Shown here in pieces: positions 20,071 through 30,879 of a DNA stretch of 33,220 bases. Under the pieces are notes generated by a model. The model did not search any database and was not told the DNA's origin. It saw only the letters and a list, made by a program, of their open reading frames with translations. The position numbers and the translations under genes are program-made. How positions within the stretch are numbered: position 1 is the first letter of the stretch; the number at the start of each line of letters is the position of its first letter. Origin of the DNA: Mnemiopsis leidyi (taxonomy: Eukaryota; Ctenophora; Tentaculata; Lobata; Bolinopsidae); contig JH152784.1 of assembly GCA_000226015.1 (NCBI GenBank), positions 71,203-104,422 on the forward strand. Direction: 5' to 3'.

Positions 20071-23000
20071 ATGAAGCCCACTTTGATGCTGGTATTCCTG
20101 ATACAACTGTTTCCAAGCCAGGTGCTCTCTCTTGGAGAAGTACTGAGATTCTCCTCCACCCCCTCTACCAACAACTACGTCATCCTGAACAACCCGGACT
20201 TCTCTGGGATGGAGACCTCCTTTACCATATGTACCTGGATTAGACCTAGGAATAACGGGAACACTGTTGGAGTTTGGTTCAGCTACCAAGTATCTTCCTC
20301 TGACGATAACGAGATAACCATCAATAACAACCCTGGAAGTACCTGGAACTGTCTGTTTAGCGACAACCTAGTCTCCTCTGCAACATCCCTGGAGTTCGAT
20401 GTATGGAGTCACTACTGTGATTCATGGGACTTCAGCACAACAACTAGACGAGTCTACAAGAACGGCGAGGAGGTCGCAAACAAAGCTACAACATCCGGAC
20501 TAGGAACCGACCGGTCCAGACTTTTGGCTGCCGGACCGGAAACGGCCGGAAATGGATCTTATTTCCGGTTAGCCGGATTTTGCCGGACCGGAAACAGGTG
20601 TTTTTTATCAAAAATATTTGGGTAGCCGAATTTGGCCGGAAATTCTATACTGGTCGTTTTTGATCGATAATAAATTTTTGAAACTTAAAATTTGATATAG
20701 AAAAAGACCGTAACTGTTCATGGGTCATAAATGTAGTAACTAATCTAATAATAGAGATAAGGTATAGACGATAATCTTGAACCATTAACTTTATATACGA
20801 GATTCAGTTCGTACAGTAAAATAGTGCCACACAGATGAGGTTTTCTGCTTTGACGACATAATATGATATGAGACGTGATCGGGAGTACTAGCGAGAATTG
20901 GCTAACAAGTTGTATAGCTGGCCGCTGGGAAGATATCGGTTCCCACGTTCCCAAGCAGAAGAATCAATACAACAGCGGGCTTCGGTCACGTGACCTCTGT
21001 ATTTCGTATGATATTGCGGGGTCACGTGACTAAATGAGAGCCACGTGACCTAATCTGTTGCCGCAAAGTACAACTATACATGTCACATGAGTGCATTCCA
21101 CTGGTCCCAATAAGTGGGACTGGTCCCAGTTAGTGGGACTGGTCCCAGTTAGTGGGACTGGTCCCAGTTAGTGGGACAGGTCCCAATTAGTGGGACTGGT
21201 CCCAGTTAATGGGACCCAGTTATTTGATTTGAAAAAATTTTTCAAAAAATTTTGATTTGAAAAAATTTTATTTCCGGTTAAAATCCGGCAAATTGTTTTG
21301 AAACCGGACCGGAACCGGAACCGGATTTTGAAGCCGGATATCCGGCCGGAACCGGATTCAGCCGGATATCCGGTCGGTTCCTAATCCGGACGTAAACTAA
21401 AGACAGGAGGAGTTCTGGTTCTCGGACAGGATCAAGATAGCCGGGGTGGAGGTTTCGATGCCAACCAGGCTTTTAGCGTGGACCTGTACAATCTTGTTGT
21501 TCTGGACAAGACACTCTCTAGCGAGGAGATTAGCGACCTCTACAGCAAAGGAAGATGTGGAGAACTTGACCCGGATCGAGCGACAATGTGGTGCTGGACT
21601 GGCTAGATTTTCTGTACGCTCAGCGAAATGGAGACGTGACTATAGAGCGTGGCACGTGCAGTCAGTGGGAACTTGTGAGAGGAATTCTCGACGAGGAACT
21701 GCTTGAACATCTCATTAATCACCACCAGTTTAATTAGGTCTGTTATTTTGTGAAACATGAGAGGACAGAAGCCGGATTTTCGACGCGGACAATAGTAGAC
21801 TAGATGTGCTAACTAACTTAACCTGAAAAAAATATTTTGCTTTAGCTTCAGTAGTTTTCTGAACGATGGCGAACCTTGTCTTTATTTTCTGTTTCGTTGG
21901 AAAATCGGAAAATCATATTTTTCATATAAGTTATATCTTTATTTATTTCGTTTGAGACATATGTTAACCGACTTATGTGATTCGGTATATCGGACCCTAA
22001 AAGATATTCTATTTATTTTGCTGCTCTAAGTACATGGAGTTTGTATCGATTTTAGTACATCATTCTTATGTTATCCTTATATAGTTATTTGCATTCGATA
22101 TTTAATTCTTTTACTTGTTTTATGAGCGTGAAACTAACTCGAGCTTAAGAAGAATATCAACGGCTAGGGGGTGTTCTGTAAATATTTGCTGACCGCTGAG
22201 CAACTTGCCACTTTAATTGTTTCACTATCACATACATATTAAATGTTCCGTGTACAAATTTAAAACAAACTGCAATAAAAAATCTCGAAACCAACTTACT
22301 GTGAAAAACATTGAAAACTCCTACATCTAAAACCTGACCCCCAACAATTCACTGACCTGATTACAGGTAACTACTGTCCCAAGGGGACGGGCGCTACCCC
22401 AGTACCATGTCCTGCTGGTCGGTTCTCCTCAGTCACTGGACTGTCTGCCGAAACTCAGTGTACCGAGTGTCGGGCCGGGTTTTACTGTCCTCTACCTGGA
22501 CAAACTCAGGTTTGTAGTCAAGTTTGTAGTTAAGTTTGTAGTTAAGTTTGTAGTTAAGTTTGTGGTTTAGTTTGTAGTTTAGTTTAGTTTAAATTGTATT
22601 TTGTTGTTTAGTTAGTAGTCAAGTTTGTAGTTAAGTTTGTGGTTTAGTTTGTGGTTTACTTTAGTTTAAAGTGTATTTTGTTGTTTAGTTTGTAGTCAAG
22701 TTTGTAGTTAAGTTTGTGGTTTAGTTTGTAGTTTAGTTTAGTTTAAAGTGTATTTTGTTGTTTAGTTAGTAGTCAAGTTTGTAGTTAAGTTTGTGGTTTA
22801 GTTTGTGGTTTACTTTAGTTTAAAGTGTATTTTGTTGTTTAGTTTGTAGTCAAGTTTGTAGTTATGTTTGTGGTTTAGTTTGTAGTTAAGTTTAGTTTAA
22901 AGTGTATTTTGTTGTTTAGTTTGAAGTTAAGTTTGTAGTTAAGTTTGTGGTTTACTTTGTAGTTTAGTTTAGTTTTAAAGTGTAATTTGTTGTTTAGTTT

Positions 23001-26000
23001 GAAGTTAAGTTAGTAGTTAAGTTTGTAGTTAAGTTTGTAATTTAGTTTGTAGTTTAGTTTGTAGTGGAGCTTGTAGTTAAGTTTGTAGTTTAGTTTGTAG
23101 TGGATTTTGTAGTTTATTTTGTAATTTAGCTTGTAGTTAAGTTTGTAGTAAAGTTTGTGGGAGTTCGCACTCAGATATGCGGGAAGATATTTTCCGACTC
23201 TTCCCTTGACTCTGACGCCCATTCGATTTTTATTTCATTTTTTATCCGAGAATTTAACTCCCTCGTTTCTGCAGGTAGACGAAGATAATCACGAATGTCC
23301 CGAAGGTTACTACTGCCCTGTTGGCACTGAACAAGCTCATTCTTTCCCTTGTAAAGCTGGTGCTAAATGTCCAGCGGTAAGCGCGTTTTAACCCAACTTT
23401 GCAAAAATTTATTTAAGTGCATACATTCAAACAAAATATATAGAGTTGCGTGACGTCACACTGTCACGCTACACAGGGACAAGAGAAGCCGGTTCCCTGC
23501 GTAGGTGGAACATTCCAGAGTCAAGCCGGTCAGACGAGTTGTTTGTCGTGTCCTAGCGGGAAGTATTGCGATCCTGTGGAGGGAGAGTAAGTACCGGAAT
23601 TGAAACATTTCATTTTTAAGAAAATTTTTTACACTAGCTGGATACCCGTCCTTCGGATAGGATATCCAGACCCCTTTTCGAGGAAGGGCCATCACCTTTT
23701 AGGATCATCACCCTTAGGGAGCAACACCTTCAAGATGAAGAAGCATTTCGTCCTCATCTGAGGACGATCAACGATGTCGTCCCACTTTATATGTAGTAAG
23801 ATTGGGTCAAGTTGAAAGTCATGTTACTTACGCGTGGAATTTCTAAAAAAACTATTTCAACACTCAAAATTAAAAGAAATAAAACAGCCGGTACTTTCCC
23901 CAGAGAAGTTGGAGTGATAACTCCGACAGACTGTCCAGCAGGTCACTACTGCGAAGGCGGCAACACTACACCTCAGGTATCTCTATCTTTAGGTCTCCGT
24001 TCAGAAAACTAACTCAACACGCTCTTCCTCCACTGATGTTGACTAGGTAACACTCAACTATCTTGACACAGAACCTCACATTAAATCTACCCTCAGCAAT
24101 GTCCTGCCGGGACCAAATCTCTGGCTACACAGCTGACTCACGCAGACAACTGCACTCTCTGCCCGGCGGGCAGGTTTTGTGCTCAGCCCGGTCGAACTGT
24201 CGACTCAGGGAGCTGTCTGGCTGGATTCTATTGTCAGCAAGGTTGGGATTAGGTGGAGATATCGGCTTGGTTTACTCACATTACTTTAGAGGCTGTTGTA
24301 ATTTTCCACTTTTAATGACGAAGTTGCCAAATGTGAGATGTTCATGTTACCAGGTTACCTCAAAATTGTCTTTTTAGGCGCCAAGCAGTCAGATCCTCCC
24401 GAAGATGATTTGGGTAACAAGCCCTGTCCTGCTGGTTCCTACTGTTTGGCTGGCACAACTTCCCCACCCCTTGTCCTCTCGGTAAGTTCCTACTGTTTGG
24501 CTGGCACAACCACCCCCACCCCTTGTCCTCTTGGTAAGTTCCTACTGTTTGGCTGGCACAACCACCCCCACCCCTTGTCCTCTCGGTAAGTTCCTAAATC
24601 CTACTGTTTGGCTACCTCTTGGTAAGTTTAAGGAAACCTTCGTCTTGGTCTTACTTCCCAACAAAAACTGATCCAGTTCGAATCAGCAGGTATCGTAGCG
24701 GCAAGACATTTTCTTGTTATCGCGAAAAGGATAACCATTTAAATTATTCAAGTTACTAATTAGTAATACGGATCTGCTGCAGGTACCTACCGTGGAGGTA
24801 CTGGTGGGAGGTCTGGTGCTGACTGTGTTGACTGTGATGTCGGAAAGTACTGCAACCAACTAGGTTAGTCTTCCATAGAACATCGATAATTCAATTATAT
24901 TGGACCCTTGAATTGGGAATAAAACCGGCGGACTTTGTCCGCGGCGGATTCCGCCAGTGTCCGCCGAAAAGAACGTTCTGGCGGAATCTGCGGCAGACAA
25001 AGTCCGCCGGTTTTATTCCCCTTGAATAGACAGGACACATTGGAAACAGAATACTTGACGGTTCGCGGAGGAGAGTTCATTATTTGTTAAAATTGAGATG
25101 CGCGACGAAAATTCTGTTACTAATATGGCATTATGGGCAGCTGTTTCGTATTTCGACTCATCAACATTTGCTGATAGTGTTACTTTATGTGTTCTTATAT
25201 TGCCGAATACCGTCGTATAGCGGTTTGAGTTAGTATGTTTTCTTGGTCCTGCTAACATAACCACTGCCAGGTTTGACAGAGCCAGCAGGAGACTGCTCTG
25301 CTGGCTACTACTGTGTCTCCAAGAACACCGAACCTACACCTAACGAGGACTTGGTCGGACGTCCTTGTGATCCAGGTTTTTCTGATGTTTTCTAATGTTT
25401 TTTTTCTTTATTTAAGAATCTTTTGATTTCAGAATCTCCTGAATTTAGAATCTCTTGATTTCAGAATCTTTTCAAGATTACTTTGAAATGCTCAGATTGT
25501 GTCGGTCCGGGAATCTGACTTCTTGACAAATTTAAATCTTTATGCTCAATGCTTTAGTGAGTAAGTGACAATAGCTTGACGACACTCTCCCTGCAGGTCA
25601 CTACTGTGAGGCCGGACAAGATCAAAAAGAATGTCCACCTGGGACTTACTCTTCAAAGCAGGGTGAGTCACGTGATCCACTAAATATAATACGTGTATGT
25701 TTACATGTGCCTATTTTACAAGTGTCTGGGTTAGCCATATTTAAACAGGATGGTTTTAAATTTGGGTGCATCCTTACATGGAAAAGAAAATTGCTCATAG
25801 CTTTACTCCTGGTCAATATTTTTTGATGAAACTTTCAGAATTTGTTTGTTGTGCCTCTCAGATGATATACTTATGTTTTTGAACTGATGTGACGGGTCAT
25901 TTGGGTCTGATGCGCAAATTTGCCCAAAAATACGCTAAAATTTTAAAATCGTCAAATTTGCTCGATTCATCCTAAAAATTAATATGCATCATCTCTAAGT

Positions 26001-29000
26001 CACCAAGAAAAAATCCTGAAAATTTCATCAGAAAATGATATTCAGAACCCAAGCTAAGACCGTTTTTGTAATCAGAAGTAAGAGAATTGATGGGCTGGTT
26101 TTTAAAAACGGTCATAAATTAGGTTCTGGACCGCATTTTAGAGCAAATTTGACGATTTTGAAATTTTAGAATACTTTTGCGCACATTTGTGCCTCAGACC
26201 CAAATGACCCGTCGCATCAGTTCAAAAACATAAGTATATCATCTGAGAGGAACAACAAACAAATTCTGAAAGTTTAATCAAAAAATATTGACCAGAAGTA
26301 AAGTTATAAGCAATTTTTCTTTTCCATGTAACTCTACTTATTAGCTTGTAGTCTAGTGATTTGTTTATAGTGATATTTTGTACATAAGTCACCCCCGCAC
26401 ACGAGTGTTCTCCCTCTAGGTCTGGAGAGGAGCGAGGACTGTGATCCGTGTCCTGCTGGGAAGTACTGCGAGGGAGGGAAGAGTTCCACCAGTGGAGACT
26501 GCGAGCCTGGGTGTTATTGTGAAGGTTAGTACCAACCTTTCCTTCAGTTTGAGCTGTTTATCATACTTCCGTAAGTAAATACATACAAACATACTAATCA
26601 TCGTCATACTCAATTTACAAACGGTATCCACCACATGACTAAAGTATTAGCACTTTAAAATGATAACTTATAGTAAAACTACCCCCCCCCCCAGAGGGAA
26701 GTTCCGAGCAGTGTGAGGAGGAGTGTCAGCCTGGTCACTACTGCGAGGGTACTTCTCCGCGCCAAGTTCAGTGTCCTGACGGTTCTTATCAAGATGAGGT
26801 ACTATGGAGTGATTAATTCATAGTTTAGTAGTTTGTCGCTTTAGCTTATAGTCTGTCGACTGTGAAGTATAGACCATCAAGACATAAGGAAACAAGGTCT
26901 GATTTCCCTAAGATCGGATTGCATTAACCGAGGCTCTACAACTCTGAGTCGGGATTTTTTGCATAGACAGTTAATTATACACATCTTATCCCCATAATTT
27001 TTAAATAAAACGGAATTTGTTTGTATCAAACATTTTTGAAACGAATTTTATCTCTTCACAGACACGACAATCAGACTGCAAGGAGTGTGGAGCTGGACGT
27101 CTTTGTCCTGTTGGATCTTCTGAGCAACAACCCTGTAAACCTGGATACTACTGTCCCGGTTCGTTACCTTCTTGGTGGCGATGAGTTATTGAGTTCCTTC
27201 TGTCGAAATCGTTGTATTTATTGATTTCAGACCAGCTTTTTGCTGAAATTATTTTTTATTACTGATAATGCTATTCAACAATCGAACAATAATTAGTAAG
27301 AACATGATGGGAAATCCTTAATGAAAACATTCCTTGTGTTTCAGGTGGGACAGGTGAAGTAACGAATCTGATGCAGTGCCCAGCAGGGACCTACACTAAC
27401 AAGACCAACCTTGCTGGAGAGGAGGACTGCACCCCTTGTGACGGTAAATACTTTCTCCGAACCTCAAACGCTATTGTTGAGGCCAATCGAAGAAAGAATT
27501 CTTGGGGAGGAGTCGAAAATCTTTTCTGTCCCGTGACAGCGTTTCTCAAATCTGATTGATCGTTTTTGATTCCTCATTGGCCAATCCCTGTCAAATGATA
27601 GGAAGAATTTCCGGCTTCTCCCCAAGAATTCAAATGTTCATTCTAAAAGTGAACTGTATATCTATTGATCACGTGACCCAAAATCCCGCAGGTGGGTGGT
27701 ATTGTGACGAGCCGGGACTAACAACACCAAAAGGGCAGTGTAATCCAGGGTACTATTGTACTTCCGGCGTTAACAGCGCCACTCCCTCTTTCTCAAGCAC
27801 TGGTTAGTGCCGGCCAGAGTTCGCCCCCTTTTCTAAGTGTCCTCGCTTTCATCAGCTTATGCTTGTTGCCATCTTATACTCGGTTGATGTTTGAAGTATT
27901 AACGTGTTCTCATATTTCTTATGGTATGACCATCCGAAGTATTAATTCTCCAATTCCATAATTCTTGCAAGTCTTAATTATTCCAGGTACAGGAGGACAA
28001 TGCCAAGCTGGTTTCAAGTGCGGTAAGGGTTCAGTGTACCAAGTACCGTGTCCTGCTGGAACTTATTCAGACACTCCTGAATCTGTAAGTCACCCAGTTT
28101 TTCCTACTTTCAGTTTTTAAGTTCAGTTTACATTTTGACTTTCTACTATTTGTCGCGGTTAAAACCGACTCTTGCAGCTCAAAGCTGATCAACGTTTCGT
28201 TAGAACGTTAGACGAACTTAATCCCGTTACACCTCTATCGACACTTGACATCTAGTAACAAATAACTCGAAGTCTATTAGTCTAATATTTTCTCACCTAT
28301 CTACCCCACCTGCAGACAGATTGTAAGGACTGTGTGGCCGGGTATGTATGTAAGACACAAGCAGCAAGTTACGACGAGAACCCTTGCGAAGCTGGGAACT
28401 ACTGCCCCAAGGGCAGCTCCCAACAGAGACCTTGTCCAGCGGGTCGGTAACTGTTTTGTCATGGGGGCGGTTTTCATGGGGAGGTGTCGCAAATTTCCAA
28501 AATTTAAATCTCGAGTCAGAACGATTGAAGTTGATCAAAAACCAACTACTCAACCAGAAGTATAAAAACCTCTGTCTATTTATATACTAAGACTCCCACC
28601 ACAGGAACATACAACCCTGACCAAGGATCTACAAACTCCAGCTCTTGTCTGCCGTGCGAGGCGGGGCAGTGGTGCAGCGAGGGACAGAGCAGCCCTAACG
28701 GACCTTGCACAGCAGGGTGGTACTGCATCAGTGGCAGCTCCTCCAGTACCCCCAGCCAGGGTTTGTAGTGCACTACGTCGTTCACACTGATAATTAAGTT
28801 TCTTTATAGCTCTCTCAAAGACTGATGGCTAGTTGTTTTAATTATTGGGTCAATAGAGAAGGCTATTTTCGGGGAAAGGTCACCAATTTTGACCTATGAG
28901 AAGCCTAAAAACAGTGCTTTCTAGCTTCTGATTTATTATGATTTATAACCCTACACAAAATACCTTTCTCAATAATTCGAAATAATAAGAATGCTTCCCC

Positions 29001-30556
29001 CACATGCCCATGTCACCCCAGGAGAGACTGGTGGCCCGTGTCCGGTGGGTTCCTACTGCCCAGAGGGTTCCCAGATCCACACCCCATGTGAAAGAGGGTT
29101 CTACTGCCCGGACCCTCAGCAGTCTGACTACGACAGGGCACACGACTGCGAAGCTGGGTTTGTAGTTTTACTCGTCATTGTCACCCATCATGTGTTTTTG
29201 GAAGTGATAGATGAACAGTAATTGGGTTCTGTCGCGAATAAGATATATATGAGATTTGTCCCTTTATTAGTCGTTCATCCTTTTGCTTCCCTTAACCCCA
29301 TACCCCAGATGCTGTTGTGATCTGTGACGGCGGGGCCAGCTCCCCCACTCAGCACGATTATAAACCCCCAACCCAGGTACTACTGTGACGGCGGGGCTAG
29401 CTCCTCCATTCAGCACGATTATAAACCCCCAACCCAGGTACTACTGTGACGGCGGGGCCAGCTCACCCACTCAGCACGATTATAAACCCCCAACCCAGGT
29501 ACTACTGTGACGGCGGAGCCAGCTCCCCGACTCAACACGTTTGCCCTGCTGGTTCGTACTGCGAAGTGGGGAGCAGTGTTCCGGAGCCATGTCCAATAGG
29601 CACCTTTTCGGGCGCAACCAAGCTTACCAGATCTGAGAATTGCACACTTTGCACCGAAGGTTTGATTTTGAAATAATTTTTCTGACTAAGATAGTTTTTG
29701 GCCGCTTGTGACGAGCTGCATTTCCACGTTTTACTCGAGCCTCAAGGTCAAATCTTAACGGGACTATCCGTCTACGAATACAATATCATATCCGTCTGCT
29801 CTCAACTGCGAGAGTAGACGGATAAAATATCGTATTAGTTGCTGTGCTTGAGTTGTTGTAGTTAGTTGCTATGCTGAACTTGAAGTAGCTGTCGTTGGTC
29901 GTCAACGGGCGATGCGCGTCTAGAATTTCTTCGAAATTCAGAAAATGCGTGAGAGCGCGTGATGGCCGCGACAGTAGGTTATCAACCTACAAGTTAGTCG
30001 CTATGCTGGAGTAGTTGTCGTTAGACGGACATAATCTCGTCAAGTGCTGGAATGGTGAAGTAGTTGTAGGTTGATAACCTACTGTCGCGGCCATCACGCA
30101 TTAATTCTGGCCTGAGAAATTCTAGACACGCATCGCCCGTTAATGAAGTAGCTAAACTAGCAATGACTATACTGATACTGCTTCAGTAATAAACGATAAT
30201 GACTGTTGCAAATCTTGTTCAATAGACTACTTCAGACTACTTCTAGGTGAATTTTGTAGCGAAACTGGACTGACTGCACCCAGTGGAAAGTGTAAAGAGG
30301 GCTACTTCTGCAACACCGGGTACAACTACTATTTAACTAATATTTGTTAACTATAATTTCAGAACCACTATTTCTTAACTTCGTGATCGAAAATGTTTCG
30401 TTTCTACAGAAAAGAAATCCAATTTCGCATCATCCACACCGGACTATCATTTTCAGAGTCTGGTTTATTTTAATGTTTTCTGTACGTGCAGGTCACAACA
30501 AGAAGACCCTGAACTTTGTCCACTTGGTCATTACTGTCCGACAGGGTCAGCTTCAG
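20071..30556 (+). CDS. Secreted LamG/pentraxin-like protein with GCC2/GCC3 cysteine-rich repeats, 3' end open
   Basis: Starts MKPTLMLVFLIQLFPSQVLS, a signal peptide, then a LamG/pentraxin-like domain (FTICTWIRP, LKTGGVLVLGQDQDSRGGG, LDKTLSSEEISDLYSKGRC) in 20071-20500 and 21392-21660, split by a transposon. GCC exons: 22367-22509, 23275-23376, 23477-23586, 23904-23975, 24097-24241, 24378-24533, 24783-24863, 25271-25375, 25597-25662, 26420-26524, 26695-26798, 27062-27158, 27344-27443, 27692-27802, 27987-28084, 28316-28442, 28605-28760, 29022-29157, 29499-29659, 30247-30319, 30492-30556. All are GT-AG and every phase from 22367 on agrees (about 770 codons). The motif CPAGxYC or a variant recurs in most exons, as in ephrin-receptor-like GCC2/GCC3 domains, predicting an extracellular matrix or surface protein. 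The join 21660-22367 (TC|SNYCPKG) is inferred. The LamG part also carries a one-base frame change near 21582. The last exon ends at a donor, so more exons are likely; reading through gives a stop two codons on. Confidence 0.82.
20501..21383. mobile_element. Non-autonomous hAT-like DNA transposon inside a coding exon
   Basis: 883 bp with perfect 14-bp terminal inverted repeats, TAGGAACCGACCGG and CCGGTCGGTTCCTA, flanked by the 8-bp duplication ATCCGGAC (20493-20500 and 21384-21391). Eight-base duplications and a TAGG-type end are hAT features. Subterminal regions are packed with CCGG motifs such as CCGGACCGGAAAC and CCGGAACCGG. The inside has no transposase frame; it holds an AT-rich core, three CACGTGAC boxes (20985-21055) and a 19-bp tandem array. 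It interrupts the LamG codons. Confidence 0.92.
21101..21218. repeat. 19-bp tandem array inside the hAT-like element
   Basis: About six copies of GGTCCCAGTTAGTGGGACT. Each unit is itself an inverted repeat (GTCCCA/TGGGAC), so the array can form serial hairpins. Confidence 0.95.
22510..23155. repeat. AGTTTGTAGTTA minisatellite filling an intron
   Basis: Variants of AGTTTGTAGTTA and AGTTTGTGGTTT in a higher-order block of roughly 115 bp that includes GTGTATTTTGTTGTTTAG, repeated about four times before decaying into simple units. It starts at the donor of exon 22367-22509 and fills most of that intron. The minus-strand Tyr/Lys/Leu/Asn repeat frame over it is an artefact. Confidence 0.95.
24436..24590 (+). 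repeat. Three tandem copies of an exon end plus 5' splice donor
   Basis: A 52-bp unit (51 in the first copy) starting TTCCTACTGTTTGGCTGGCA and ending with a donor GGTAAG; a short decayed fourth copy follows to about 24625. Donors fall after 24481, 24533 and 24585. The next exon (24783) needs phase 1, which only the middle donor supplies. Using it adds SYCLAGTTTPTPCPLG to the protein. Confidence 0.92.
24914..25019. mobile_element. Miniature hairpin transposon with 8-bp target duplication
   Basis: Arms of about 43 bp: GGGAATAAAACCGGCGGACT on the left and AGTCCGCCGGTTTTATTCCC on the right, with a loop of about 20 bp. The direct repeat CCTTGAAT flanks it (24906-24913 and 25020-25027), suggesting a hAT-type MITE. 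Lies in intron 24864-25270 of the GCC gene. Confidence 0.8.
25774..26331. mobile_element. Foldback element with about 190-bp inverted arms
   Basis: The left arm starts TTACATGGAAAAGAAAATTG and the right arm ends CAATTTTTCTTTTCCATGTAA minus one base. Arms stay alike through GATGATATACTTATGTTTTT and GACGGGTCATTTGGGTC to about 190 bp, around a core of about 170 bp. No coding frame. A flanking TA is the only possible target duplication. Lies in intron 25663-26419. Confidence 0.88.
27496..27631. repeat. Inverted repeat pair in a GCC-gene intron
   Basis: GAATTCTTGGGGAG at 27496-27509 and its exact complement CTCCCCAAGAATTC at 27618-27631, with GGCCAAT copies nearby (27481 and about 27588). Possibly the remains of a small MITE in intron 27444-27691. 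Confidence 0.5.
29309..29530 (+). repeat. Four tandem copies of an exon start, three with the same 3' splice acceptor
   Basis: A 61-bp unit containing TATAAACCCCCAACCCAG, an acceptor, then GTACTACTGTGACGGCGG, the first codons of an exon. TGTGACGG recurs at 29323, 29384, 29445 and 29506, exactly 61 bp apart. The first copy has a diverged acceptor (exon side from 29309); the others begin exon sequence at 29377, 29438 and 29499. Only 29499 leads into an open exon; the others run into TGA in the next copy. Confidence 0.93.
29777..29836. repeat. Hairpin of 27-bp arms
   Basis: Left arm AATACAATATCATATCCGTC and onward, right arm ending GACGGATAAAATATCGTATT, four mismatches and a 6-base loop. It shares ATCCGTCT with unit B of the 12.9-15.1 kb cluster, linking the two regions. 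Confidence 0.75.
29903..30142. mobile_element. Foldback MITE built of inverted unit A copies
   Basis: Unit A in plus orientation (29903-29992) faces an inverted copy (30064-30142), with AACGGGCGATGCG at the outer left end and CGCATCGCCCGTT at the outer right end. Between them is unit B (TTAGACGGACATAATCTCGT, 30021-30040). This is the cleanest copy of the family seen in pieces at 13.6-15.1 kb. Lies in intron 29660-30246. Confidence 0.8.
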
Positions 30557-30879
30557 GTAATTGATAATATTTCCTTTATCATTTAATAATAATTCCTTTA
30601 TTATCTAATGAATTTCATTAGTCTATTCAGTTAGAATACTTAATTTACCGCTGCTTGGCATAATTTAGTTTTTCACTATGAAGTTTATATAATATTAATT
30701 TTCCACTGATGACGAAATGTAAACTCACATATCTTTCAACATTTGTTAACAATCATAATTGAGTGTAAACATGAGATAACATAAAAATAAAACATGAATA
30801 TGGTAAAACTTTCACCAAAACATAAGAAAAATATAATTGCTAAGCTCAAAGAAACCAGCTCGATTCTAGTCCATGTTTC

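Noticed and set aside
23010-23222. A Tyr/Lys/Leu/Asn repeat protein on the minus strand
   Set aside because: It is a translation of the AGTTTGTAGTTA minisatellite inside an intron.
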